A stretch of 35,637 nucleotides of DNA. It comes from JAAZHD01 sp012510895. Its GTDB lineage: Bacteria > Bacillota > Clostridia > Caldicoprobacterales > DTU083. The DNA is taken from the NCBI GenBank assembly GCA_050951465.1, contig JBMNJC010000013.1, positions 1 through 35,637 on the forward strand, read 5' to 3'. Position numbers and translations under genes: made by a program. Positions 25,504 through 33,929 of the stretch are shown here, one piece after another. Under the pieces are notes generated by a model, which saw only the letters and a list, made by a program, of their open reading frames with translations, was not told where the DNA came from and did not search any database. Positions within the stretch are counted from its first letter, which is position 1, and each line of letters opens with the position of its first letter.

Positions 25504-26648
25504 TTATATCGCGGTATATTTGATACATTTATCCCGGACCACTGCTTTATCATATTTTCTTGAATCCTCTAAGTTTTTCCGGCTCATTTCTCTTTGAAGC
25601 CTATTACTTTCCATAATATTCCTTATACATTCAGCAAACCCAGCAATATTATCGGGCTCTGCCAAAAATCCATTGACCCCATGCCTAATTAAATCGACAT
25701 TTCCTCGAATCTTAGAGCAAACTATGGGTAACCCTGCAGCCATTGCTTCCATCAACGCCACAGGCAGCCCTTCCTGTAATGAGGGAAATACAAAACAATC
25801 AGATGCATATAATAGCTCAATAACATCCCTTCTATAGCCGGCTAATATCACCCTGTCTTCCAGTCTAAAATCAGAAACCAAGTTTCTGAGATAATCCTCT
25901 AGTTCACCTAAACCACAAATTAACAACTTTACATTTTTATTTTTTATTTCAGCAAGTGCTTTAATTAAGACTTCATGATTTTTTCTTCTGGATAACTCTC
26001 CGGCCGTAATTAATACGTAATCATCTTCATTTAAACCCAATTCTTTTCTTTTTAATTTTCTATCTGTTTTTGTATTTCTTATTTTATTAACATCAATCCC
26101 GATTCCCGGAACATATACGATCTTGTTTGTCTTAAACTTCTGACAGTTCTTAAAGTCTTCTTTATTAATTGTAATCAAGACATCTGTATACTTAGCTGCT
26201 ATTCTTTCAACCAAATAATATATCAGCCAATTTTTAATTGGTGCACCTTTATAAAAATGGAATCCATGGGCTGTATAGATAACTTTCGTTCCCTTTTTTC
26301 TTGCTTCTCTACAAGCAAATCTTGCGATTACACCCCCAATTGGGGAATGACAATGAACAATACTATAATTGTTTTTATCACACAAGCTTTTCATCAGCTT
26401 ATATGATTTTAAAATATCAGCAATTGCAAATACAACTGCGAGAAATGGGTAAATGATGAATTTTATATTTGCTGCTAATTAATTCCTGTTTGAATTCGTC
26501 TACCCTATCTTGACTTGTTATGCTTCCATACTCAAAGTTACATGCAACTTCTACTTCAAAAGCCCAAGTCTCCAAGAATTTGAATATTATCCATGTTAAA
26601 TAAATCAATCATTGATGCTACTGATGCCATCATCAAAGCTTTTTTCAT
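25504..26648 (-). pseudogene. EpsD-like GT4 glycosyltransferase, broken by two apparent +1 frameshifts
   Basis: The gene begins at ATG 26648 after GAGGGATTTT. The first frame gives MKKALMMASVASMIDLFN and stops after NIQILGDLGF. A jump at a T4 run (26558-26561) continues with EVEVACNFEYGS and KIHHLPISRS. A jump at T3 (26428-26430) leads into the long frame from 26394 down to 25504. That part contains IVHCHSPIGGVIARFA, VIYTAHGFHFYKGAP, ITAGELSRRKNHEVLIKAL and FPSLQEGLPVALMEAMAAGLP, the hallmarks of the EpsD/CapM-like GT4 group. Repaired, it is about 380 residues and complete. It is the first gene of operon B, directly after promoter and leader B. If really broken, the operon has lost its first transferase. 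Confidence 0.85.
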
Positions 26649-26818
26649 AAAATCCCTCAAAAAATATACTTATTTTTTCAAAAAGCAGTAAAAAAAGGAA
26701 TAAACCAGTATATACCACGTTGTCAGTGGTACTTATGTTCTGCCTGCTATAAACTCATTTCAAATGATCTGCGCCGAAACAGCAGACCATTTGATCTGAT
26801 AATTATTTAACTGCACGT
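26649..26818 (-). promoter_or_regulatory. Structured 5' leader RNA of operon B
   Basis: This is the 170-nt untranslated region before the first glycosyltransferase. Hairpin 1 (26761-26793) is an almost unbroken 12-bp helix: CAAATG/CATTTG, one G-U pair, then TCTGC/GCAGA, with loop core TGTTTCGGC. A linker with TATAGCAGGCAGA precedes hairpin 2 (26713-26731), stem TACCAC/GTGGTA with a 7-nt loop. Exactly sixteen bases later comes a T7 tract (26690-26696). Leader A has the same parts in the same order, with compensating changes in both stems. A second U-run after CTGC at about 26680-26684 could act with AGCAG upstream as a terminator. No known riboswitch motif is recognised. Confidence 0.6.
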
Positions 26819-26824
26819 TACTCA

Positions 26825-26853
26825 AGTATAGCAAGCAAGAAAAATGTTGTCAA
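26825..26853 (-). promoter_or_regulatory. Sigma-A promoter of operon B
   Basis: On the minus strand a perfect -35 TTGACA (26848-26853) and -10 TATACT (26825-26830) are 17 bases apart. The layout and hexamers are identical to promoter A, and both spacers contain CATTTTT. The start should lie near 26818. Confidence 0.8.
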
Positions 26854-26929
26854 TTTATCAGGCAATGAGTTTAAATACTGCCGGTCAAACGACTGAAACA
26901 GGCAAAAAGAGTAGTAGGTTAAGTAAACA

Positions 26930-26987
26930 TAAAAAAATAGTCAGTCATGTAATAAACTCAGGACTCACGATGTCTTCGACTGACTAT
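26930..26987 (-). terminator. Terminator after the bactofilin gene
   Basis: A perfect 10-bp stem ATAGTCAGTC/GACTGACTAT (26978-26987 with 26937-26946) encloses about 31 nt and is followed on the minus strand by a T7 run. It lies about 50 bases after the bactofilin stop and insulates it from promoter B. Confidence 0.75.
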
Positions 26988-27037
26988 ATGTTGATTGCAT
27001 GTAATTGTGGTTATAAATAAGTGCAGGTAATCTATAC

Positions 27038-27745
27038 TCAGGCTCCTTCTTTTTTAATGCTGACATTTCCTTGCAATACAGCACCGGTTTCAATAGAAAT
27101 TGAAGCAGATGTTATATTGCCTATGACAACCGCGTTGCTGAAAAGCTTGACAGATTTGGCAGCATCAATATTTCCGTTTATGCAGCCTGAAACTTCAATA
27201 TCTCCTCCGGCCAGATCACCCTTTATATTGCTGTCGGACTTTATCTGAAGTTTGTCTGAAACATTTATATTGCCCTCTATTTGTGCACTATCAATTTCTG
27301 CTGATTCGCAGCTTATATCTCCGCGTACATTTCCTGAAACTATGGCAATATTTTTGCTGTCAATACCGCCTTCTATTTCCCCTTCTATAATCAGTTTTGA
27401 ATCGGTGGTTATTGTCCCTACTATTTTGGTATCCTTAGTAATGATATTAGTTGTCTGTTCTGACTTAGCGGTGTTTTTTGCAATCATGTTAATGGTCTCC
27501 TTACTTTCCTTGCTTTCCTGCCTTTTTTTGCCGGCCTCCTGCGGAGCAGCTGTTTGCGGAGCGGCTGTTTTTGGAGTGCTTTCCTTTGGCTCCTTGCTTT
27601 CTTTCTTCACAGCAGCCGCTTCCTGTTTTTCTTCTGCTGCCTTGACTTTCACTTTCTCCTCAACCGTAACTTTCTGCTTTTCTTCATTCTCTTCTTTATT
27701 AGGCAGAAATACCTCTTTTAAAGCCTGTTTAAAATTTTCAACCAT
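27038..27745 (-). CDS. Bactofilin-family cytoskeletal protein
   Basis: I choose ATG 27745 (235 residues), directly after GGGGGAGGAAGA. Residues 1 to about 95 are a charged, low-complexity tail rich in Lys, Glu and Ala. The rest (about 100-225) is a bactofilin right-handed beta-helix with repeating units such as TKIVGTITTDSKLIIEGEIEG, GNVRGDISCESAEIDSAQIEG and NIKGDLAGGDIEVSG. Bactofilins polymerise without nucleotide at the membrane and position wall-modifying enzymes. The gene follows a membrane-bound polysaccharide deacetylase by 55 bases, so the two are likely co-transcribed and may work together. The long tail is unusual but not unique. Confidence 0.92.
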   Translation of the reverse strand: MVENFKQALKEVFLPNKEENEEKQKVTVEEKVKVKAAEEKQEAAAVKKESKEPKESTPKTAAPQTAAPQEAGKKRQESKESKETINMIAKNTAKSEQTTNIITKDTKIVGTITTDSKLIIEGEIEGGIDSKNIAIVSGNVRGDISCESAEIDSAQIEGNINVSDKLQIKSDSNIKGDLAGGDIEVSGCINGNIDAAKSVKLFSNAVVIGNITSASISIETGAVLQGNVSIKKEGA

Positions 27746-27799
27746 TCTTCCTCCCCCTTGCAAAAATATTAATAATATAAAACTGCTGCAAGCCTGTTA

Positions 27800-28825
27800 T
27801 TAATGCGGGTATGCAAAAACTACGGGCTCAACACTGTTTTCCAGCTTATCGAATACATAGCCCTGTTCTTCAAAGAAGTCGATAATCTCAGGCAATGCAT
27901 CTACCGTATGCCGCTTATTATGGTTATCATGGCACAGAACAATTATGCTGTCCTGGTTTGCAAACCCTTCCTTTACGCTTTTTAAGACTCTTTCTTTATT
28001 GGCATACTTATCGGTATCCTGAGTGGAAATATTCCAGTCATAATACAGGAAGCCGCGCCTGAGCATTTCCGATATAATATCCTGGTATATTCCCCTGTTA
28101 TATGCATTGATGCTGCCTCCGGGAAAGCGGAATATTTTAGGCTTTACCGATGCCGCCTCATATATTTTGTTGTAACATGTATTGAAATCTTCAAGGAAGG
28201 CCTCCACCGATTTATAAATTTCTTTATATTCATGAGTGTGGCTGTGTATTCCTATTGTGTGTCCTTCCTCTGCAACACGTTTTAATATGTCCAGATTATT
28301 GTTTACGGTTACGACAAAAAATGTGGCTTTGATATTCCTTTCTTTCAGAATATCAAGAATTTCTTCTGTTCTTGGGGAAGGGCCGTCATCAAAGGTTAAA
28401 TATACGGTTTTGGACTTGTGCTGCTGTATAACGGGCATATCATTGCGCAGCTCAGGGTAAAGTGTCTGATAGGTTATTTCTTCTTTAAGAAAGAAATCAT
28501 TTTCCTGGGGCTTTTCATCTGGTTCTTCACTTATTCTGTCTTCTTCAGCACTTGCTTCTTCCTGTACATCCTCTGGTTGATCTTCATCTGATTCTGCATC
28601 CTGAAGCAATGGAATTCCCTTATCTGAATTGTTATCATTATCATGTTCACCTGCATGCTCTGAAAGCCCCATTTCACCGGGATTTTCAAGTTCGTCCCCC
28701 CCGCCGGCATGGGCGCTTGCAATTAAACACCCCACATGGAATAGGGAGTACATTAAGAGAACTGCCAGAATAAACATTACCAGGTAGATGAGATGTTTAT
28801 AAAACCTCACACTTCCAATATACAT
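27800..28825 (-). CDS. Membrane-anchored polysaccharide deacetylase (NodB/CE4)
   Basis: The 341-residue protein has an N-terminal membrane segment (about 12-38) and a very acidic linker (about 43-110, mostly Glu, Asp and Pro). The NodB domain at about 138-330 shows all CE4 motifs: TFDDGP (144-149, metal ligand Asp147), HSHTH (His194, His198), RFPGG (233-237), a YDWN segment and LCHD with His299. The enzyme family removes acetyl groups from N-acetyl sugars in peptidoglycan or chitin-like polymers. The layout places the catalytic domain outside the cell. A G-rich site (GGGGGTTG) lies ten bases before ATG 28825. Activity is expected because no catalytic residue is missing. Confidence 0.93.
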   Translation of the reverse strand: MYIGSVRFYKHLIYLVMFILAVLLMYSLFHVGCLIASAHAGGGDELENPGEMGLSEHAGEHDNDNNSDKGIPLLQDAESDEDQPEDVQEEASAEEDRISEEPDEKPQENDFFLKEEITYQTLYPELRNDMPVIQQHKSKTVYLTFDDGPSPRTEEILDILKERNIKATFFVVTVNNNLDILKRVAEEGHTIGIHSHTHEYKEIYKSVEAFLEDFNTCYNKIYEAASVKPKIFRFPGGSINAYNRGIYQDIISEMLRRGFLYYDWNISTQDTDKYANKERVLKSVKEGFANQDSIIVLCHDNHNKRHTVDALPEIIDFFEEQGYVFDKLENSVEPVVFAYPH

Positions 28826-28932
28826 GAAAAATACAACCCCCCTTGAACTTGGGCTTTACCCCTAAAAAGTGTCGATATGTATTTTATTATTGGGGAACCT
28901 GTCGTTATTTAGATTTTATAGCCTTTAATTTG

Positions 28933-28960
28933 AAAAAAAACCACCCTTTGGGGTGGTTTT
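28933..28960 (-). terminator. Rho-independent terminator after the large LuxR-type regulator
   Basis: On the minus strand AAAACCACCC, a CAAA loop and GGGTGGTTTT are followed by further T residues (T8 in total), a textbook terminator 28 bases after the stop at 28988. Confidence 0.9.
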
Positions 28961-28987
28961 ATGCAGAATTTGTTAATTTTTATGTAT

Positions 28988-31900
28988 TTATTTAAGAATA
29001 TTCAGTTCTTTTGCTTTTACTATAACCTGCACCCTCCTGTTTACTCCCAGTTTCTGGTATATGTTCTTTACATACCCCTTAACGGTGTTAATGGTAATAT
29101 TCAGCCTATCAGCAATCTCTTTATTTGACATGCCTTCCGCAATAAGATAGAGCACTTCCATTTCGCGTTCAGTAAGCGGTTCAAGGAGATATGAGGCCGC
29201 ATCTTCTCCGCTCTTATCTGTGTCCTCCTGAAGATAGGAATGAATTTTTTCCACACAGGCCAGCTGAGCGGTTAAGAGTTTAAGGGAGTCCAAAACCTCG
29301 TTATTAAATACACCGGGCATTAAACTGTTTTCAAAATATAAGACGCCAACTGCTGACCCCTGGAATAATAAGGGTAAACAGGCTATGGATTTTGTTTTCG
29401 ATCCTGCTATATAGGGATCGGCGTCAAATATTTCTTTCTGCTCCCCGCAATTTATGATAACCGTTTCATGGGTCCGGGCTGCATAACGCACTACGGCCTT
29501 GGAAAGCTTGCTGCATTCTTCCAGGGGAATGGGTTTTGTGATATCTGCCAGGGAATTATTGTCCTTAACAGCTTTTGCAAACAGATTTCCTCCTTTGTTA
29601 AGTATCAGATACGCCCTGTCCGCGCCTATGCATGCGGCTGACAAATCCAAAAAGCCGGCCAAAAGGGTGTTTATATCTGTCTCGTTTAGAATGCTTTCAG
29701 CAGCTTTGTCAAGAAAAAAGGAAGTATCCGCCCTTTTATCTAAGCCCGCTGAAGAGATGCTTATTATATCCTCCAGCAGTTTTTCACTGCTGTCCTTCTC
29801 AGTACTTAAATCTTCCATATCAATAAGCTCGGGATAAAGACCTTTAAGCTGCCTGATCTTATTTAAGGCTCCCCACTTCTTATATGCGCTGCAGGAATCT
29901 TCCATATACATCCTTGCTATCCTGGTCATGCCCCGGGACAGATAAACCTTTGCTGCCAGCTCATTGGCAAGGGCTTCGCCTTGTAAAAACCCATTTTCCT
30001 GAGCTGACCTTACTGCCTGATCATATAAAAGCATTGCCTGGGAATCCCTGTTTTGCATACGAGCCATTTCTGCATTTACCAGCAGCAGCTTATGCAAGAA
30101 ATTTTCCTTGCAGAATTTTGCCCATTTTTTCAATTTTCGCTGATTCTTTTTCAGCAATCTAAAGCAGCGTCCCTGTTCCCATGAAGGCAATTTCTCGAAA
30201 ACAGCGGTTATTATAAGCGAATAATAAAAAATGTATTCAGCGCTTATCATAAACCCTGTAATTGCATCGGATAATGTATCTATATTCCGGGCAGCCGTAA
30301 GAGCTTCAAAATAGAAGCCCGCCATATAATTTAAATACATTTTATGAAAGTAATATGTGGCCAGGGAAGTTGCATCGCCCTGCACCAGTGCAATAAATTC
30401 TTCACTGTCAAACTCTGACAGGCCGTTTGCAAGCGAGTCAAAATTAAGGCCCTGAAGCGCTGAGGCTGCCCTTTTATAGATCTCCGTATTTATGGCAAGG
30501 TTATCATGCTTTAAGCTTTTTGCAATTTCTTCTTTTTCCTTAATCAACCTGGTTATTTCAGGTAAAGGAATGCCTAAAAAATACTGTGTCTCAAGAATCA
30601 TGCAGTGAGCATAACCTAAAATCAGTATGTCCCCCGCCTCTTTGCCGTATGCAACAGCCTTATTCATATAGTTCAGGCTGTATGAGAGGTGTTTGGTCCA
30701 GTGCACTGTAAATGCCCCTACAACAAAGTAGATTATGCATTTGGATGCACTGTGCCCGTACTTTTCAGCCAGATCTATGCATACCCTTGCATACCTCTCG
30801 CTTGAGCGGTAGTCTCCAAATATATCCCCCACAATAAAGCTGTATCCGAAATACCCTACGGATGCCATACAGGAGTTTCCGTGCTTTGTGGAATGATTCC
30901 CTGTCTTAATAATAATATAGTTATACAGATCGAAATGACTGGTCATGGTAACAGTAGACAGGCGGCTTAAAAGCTCCGCAATCATTCTCTGCTCCGGATC
31001 ATCTATCTCAGGCAGATTGGTTAAGTCCTCAATTCTTTTATTCTTCATATTCCATTTGAAAATCAAAAACTCTTTTATAAAATCCAGTTTTTTAGGTTTG
31101 ACCGGAATGCTTACCCCCAGATTTCTCAAAGCAGTAATGCCTGTATTAACGGCTTCATCATATCTGCCCATGCTGGCATAGAGTATTATCTTTAAGCTGT
31201 ATATTCCTGCCCGCTCCAGCTCAGTGGCAGAATTTTGAATGACAATGTTAAAAAGCTCTTCGGCAGCATCTGCATTGCCGGACAAATACTCTGCCTGGGC
31301 CAGTTCAATGTATAAATCATAACTGAGCTTGTACGTGCTATGCCATGAATCGTCAGAAAGAAGCTCTCTGCCATACCTGAAATACCTAAGCGCCGATTCA
31401 TATGCTGCAGCGGCCCTGGCCTTCCTCCCGGCCTCTAGGTTATACCTGGCCAGCATAAGCCTTTCTTCTGAATCGCCGATAAGTTCAAGGCTGCGATTGA
31501 AATGATCCATAATTGACAGTACTCTGTCAACGAAACCGGCATCACTTGCTTTCTGCAGAAGCAGGCGGCCTATGGCCAGATGGTTTTCCTTCCTTTCATT
31601 TTCATCAACCAGGGAATAAACTGCCTGCTGCACCTTGTCATGCAGAAATCTGTATTCGGACGGCTCTGCCTGAACATAGTCCGAAGATAAGTTTCTTACA
31701 GGCAGTATAAGCCCCTCATGCACCGAAGCTATAAGGCCGGATGCGGTTTCTTCCACAGTTTTGCCCGTTAATACTGACAGCGTTCTAAGGTCAAAGCTGC
31801 TTCCGATACAGGATGCCATCTTCATGATCTCCAGTGTTTCCTTTGAAACATCCTTCAGCTTTTGCACAAAAAGCTGGGTTACATCATGATTCAGATCCAG

Positions 31901-33376
31901 TTTTTTTACAGCTTCAATATCCCATTTCCAGGAGCCGCTCCGGATATCAAAATACAGATAATCATTATCATAGATCAGCATAAGAAGCTGCCTTAAGAAA
32001 AAAGGATTTCCACCGGATTCGCTGTAAAGCACCTCAGACAGCTCAGCCGTATTTTCAGGTGTAGTATGAAGAGTGTCAGCAACCAGCCTGAAGGTCTCCC
32101 TCCAGCCCAATGGAGAGAGATGAATATGGTTGCTGTTGGAATGGCACTCCTCAGTTGACTTAAGTATTTCGACAAGGGGGTGGCTGTCGTCTATTTCATT
32201 GTCCCGATAAGCTGCTGCCAGGAGAAGGGAAGAAAGATTAGCCTCACTAATCAAATAGTCAATCAGCCTTATACACGAAACATCTGCCCACTGAAGATCA
32301 TCCAGAAAAATCACCAGAGGACGCCCCTTACGGGCAAAGATGTTGATAAAATCCCTGAACACCATGAAAAAGCGGTTTTCCGCTTCTTTGGGAGGCAGCT
32401 CGTCTGCCGGGGGCTGTCTTTCTGTTATGTATTCCAGTTCAGGTATAATCTCTGCAATTACGGATGAATTTCTCCCCAGCACATTAAGTATAGTCTTTCT
32501 CCAGTAGTCCAGATCCTTATCGCTTTCTGTCATCAGCTGCATTATCAAAGCTCTTACGGCTTCTGTAAAAGGAGCATAGGGTATGTTTTTTTTCAGCTGA
32601 TCCGTCTTACCGCTGATAAAATAGCCCTTCTCAATGGTTAATGGCTTTAATATCTTATTTACCAGCTCCGTTTTTCCTATTCCGGGATATCCGCTGATAA
32701 ATACTGCCTCCGCAGAACCGTCGCACACCCTGTCGAATATGGATTTAAGCTTCTCTTCCTCTTCATCCCTTCCATAAAGCTTTAAAGGCAGCTGGAAAGA
32801 TGAGTATACATCCTTCTGCCCTATGGTGAAATCTTCAATCATTCCGGTCTCAATCAACTGCTTCATGCATTCCTTTATATCCCATGCAAGACCATATGCA
32901 CTCTGGTATCTTTCTTCGACATTTTTTTCCAGAAGCTTCATTACTATACCTGATATGGCTGATGGAATATTGGGCTTTATTTTATCCGGCGCCAGGGGCT
33001 TGCCGGTAATATGGGCATGTACCCACTCCGCCTCGCTCTTTGCTGTTATGGGAAGTCTGTCGGTCAAAAGCTCATAGAATATTACTCCCAAAGAGTAAAG
33101 ATCACTCCTTTGATCTACGCTTTTGCTAAGCCTTCCGGTCTGCTCCGGCGAAATGTACTCATAGACCAAATCAGGGTCTGGCGAAGACAAGCCGCTGTTT
33201 TCGGAAGAAACATACGCAGCGCTGCCAAACCCTGTCACATAAACATTTCCTGTATCCGGATGAATAAGAATGTTATCCGGATTTAAGTTTCTATGCACTA
33301 TGCCATGCTCATGAACCTGGCTGATAATCTCTGCAAGCTGCATTGCAACATCGGTAAAAAGCCAGGGCCCTATCAT
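28988..33376 (-). CDS. Giant regulator: kinase-like, AAA+ ATPase, helical repeats, GAF and LuxR HTH
   Basis: The open frame encodes 1462 residues. A protein-kinase C-lobe (1 to about 180) comes first. Its catalytic loop reads HRNLNPDN (28-35) and its DFG motif reads GFG (49-51), so both catalytic aspartates are replaced, although EYISPEQ and SDLYSLG are intact. An AAA+ domain has Walker A GYPGIGKT (229-236) and Walker B VIFLDD (355-360). A long alpha-helical, TPR-like region, a GAF domain and a C-terminal LuxR HTH (LTEREMEVLYLIAEGMSNKEI) follow. It resembles multidomain signal-transducing ATPases with an N-terminal kinase. The first Met here is internal: the N-lobe lies upstream in shifted frames (33377-33674). 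It probably acts as an ATP-dependent transcription factor. Confidence 0.9.
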   Translation of the reverse strand: MIGPWLFTDVAMQLAEIISQVHEHGIVHRNLNPDNILIHPDTGNVYVTGFGSAAYVSSENSGLSSPDPDLVYEYISPEQTGRLSKSVDQRSDLYSLGVIFYELLTDRLPITAKSEAEWVHAHITGKPLAPDKIKPNIPSAISGIVMKLLEKNVEERYQSAYGLAWDIKECMKQLIETGMIEDFTIGQKDVYSSFQLPLKLYGRDEEEEKLKSIFDRVCDGSAEAVFISGYPGIGKTELVNKILKPLTIEKGYFISGKTDQLKKNIPYAPFTEAVRALIMQLMTESDKDLDYWRKTILNVLGRNSSVIAEIIPELEYITERQPPADELPPKEAENRFFMVFRDFINIFARKGRPLVIFLDDLQWADVSCIRLIDYLISEANLSSLLLAAAYRDNEIDDSHPLVEILKSTEECHSNSNHIHLSPLGWRETFRLVADTLHTTPENTAELSEVLYSESGGNPFFLRQLLMLIYDNDYLYFDIRSGSWKWDIEAVKKLDLNHDVTQLFVQKLKDVSKETLEIMKMASCIGSSFDLRTLSVLTGKTVEETASGLIASVHEGLILPVRNLSSDYVQAEPSEYRFLHDKVQQAVYSLVDENERKENHLAIGRLLLQKASDAGFVDRVLSIMDHFNRSLELIGDSEERLMLARYNLEAGRKARAAAAYESALRYFRYGRELLSDDSWHSTYKLSYDLYIELAQAEYLSGNADAAEELFNIVIQNSATELERAGIYSLKIILYASMGRYDEAVNTGITALRNLGVSIPVKPKKLDFIKEFLIFKWNMKNKRIEDLTNLPEIDDPEQRMIAELLSRLSTVTMTSHFDLYNYIIIKTGNHSTKHGNSCMASVGYFGYSFIVGDIFGDYRSSERYARVCIDLAEKYGHSASKCIIYFVVGAFTVHWTKHLSYSLNYMNKAVAYGKEAGDILILGYAHCMILETQYFLGIPLPEITRLIKEKEEIAKSLKHDNLAINTEIYKRAASALQGLNFDSLANGLSEFDSEEFIALVQGDATSLATYYFHKMYLNYMAGFYFEALTAARNIDTLSDAITGFMISAEYIFYYSLIITAVFEKLPSWEQGRCFRLLKKNQRKLKKWAKFCKENFLHKLLLVNAEMARMQNRDSQAMLLYDQAVRSAQENGFLQGEALANELAAKVYLSRGMTRIARMYMEDSCSAYKKWGALNKIRQLKGLYPELIDMEDLSTEKDSSEKLLEDIISISSAGLDKRADTSFFLDKAAESILNETDINTLLAGFLDLSAACIGADRAYLILNKGGNLFAKAVKDNNSLADITKPIPLEECSKLSKAVVRYAARTHETVIINCGEQKEIFDADPYIAGSKTKSIACLPLLFQGSAVGVLYFENSLMPGVFNNEVLDSLKLLTAQLACVEKIHSYLQEDTDKSGEDAASYLLEPLTEREMEVLYLIAEGMSNKEIADRLNITINTVKGYVKNIYQKLGVNRRVQVIVKAKELNILK

Positions 33377-33674
33377 GCGGCTGCCAAAGTATTCTTTTAA
33401 AGGGCACAGCTCCCAGGTCGTTTACGATTACTGCAAAATACGAGATCAGTCTGTTCAATCTGCAGCCGGTTTAATGATCCCGTCAATATCAAGGTCCCGG
33501 GTAACCTCAAATTCATTAAGCAGCCTGGATACTTCGACCAGATTAGATGGATCCTTTTTAAGGATTTTTCACAAGCACCTGGGTCCGGTCATCTTTCTTA
33601 TACCCTCTGAACACTTTAATTTTGCCCTTTTCCCGCACTTCCTCAAGAACTGTATAATTCGATAGCATGGTCAT
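33377..33674 (-). pseudogene. Displaced N-lobe of the kinase domain (four apparent +1 frameshifts)
   Basis: Upstream of the 1462-residue frame the minus strand still encodes a normal kinase N-lobe, but in changing frames. From ATG 33674 it reads MTMLSNYTVLEEVREKGKI, FRGYKKDDRTQVLVK, then ILKKDPSNLVEVSRLLNEF, LDIDGIIKP, IEQTDLVFAVIVNDLG and VPLKEYFGSRMIGPW. Each change fits one extra base, at A5 (33565-33569), GG or CC within 33466-33469, T4 (33435-33438) and CCC (33402-33404). The VLVK lysine matches the ATP-binding Lys of kinases. Repaired, the protein would gain about 98 residues. Four such events in 170 bases next to 4.4 kb with none points to an assembly problem or recent damage. Confidence 0.75.
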
Positions 33675-33863
33675 AGGCGGAACATACCCCCGTTTATTTC
33701 GTTTAAATTATCGCAATATTGTGGGTCTTTATGGTTAGGAAATATTTGCTAAGTATTCTTAATATAAAATTTCTACAAATTCCGCCATATTCCTTCAAAA
33801 TTTTATTTTTCTCTTAAATCTAATTAAGAAATGTGATAAATGGGAGTAATTGACTCTTTAATA

Positions 33864-33872
33864 TGATATAAT
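33864..33872 (+). promoter_or_regulatory. Extended -10 promoter for the esterase-like gene
   Basis: TGATATAAT gives a perfect TATAAT (33867-33872) with a TG extension, 57 bases before ATG 33930. TTGACT nearby is only 11 bases away and is too close to serve as its -35. The 255-base divergent gap between this gene and the regulator shows no other feature. Confidence 0.45.
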
Positions 33873-33929
33873 TAATCAAAAACCACACTAAATGCTGACA
33901 TATGATTAACCATTTCAGGAGGGGTCCGA

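Noticed and set aside
26649..26818. Known riboswitch (c-di-GMP class I or II, T-box, M-box, ydaO) in the leaders
   Set aside because: The conserved core sequences of these classes, as I recall them, are not present in either leader.
27252..27803. 183-codon plus-strand frame opposite the bactofilin gene
   Set aside because: It is a low-complexity Ser/Phe-rich mirror of the Lys/Glu-rich bactofilin tail. The minus-strand gene has clear family features.
29499..33286. Several plus-strand open frames opposite the large regulator
   Set aside because: They are antisense shadows of a GC-richer coding gene, without ribosome binding sites or recognisable motifs.
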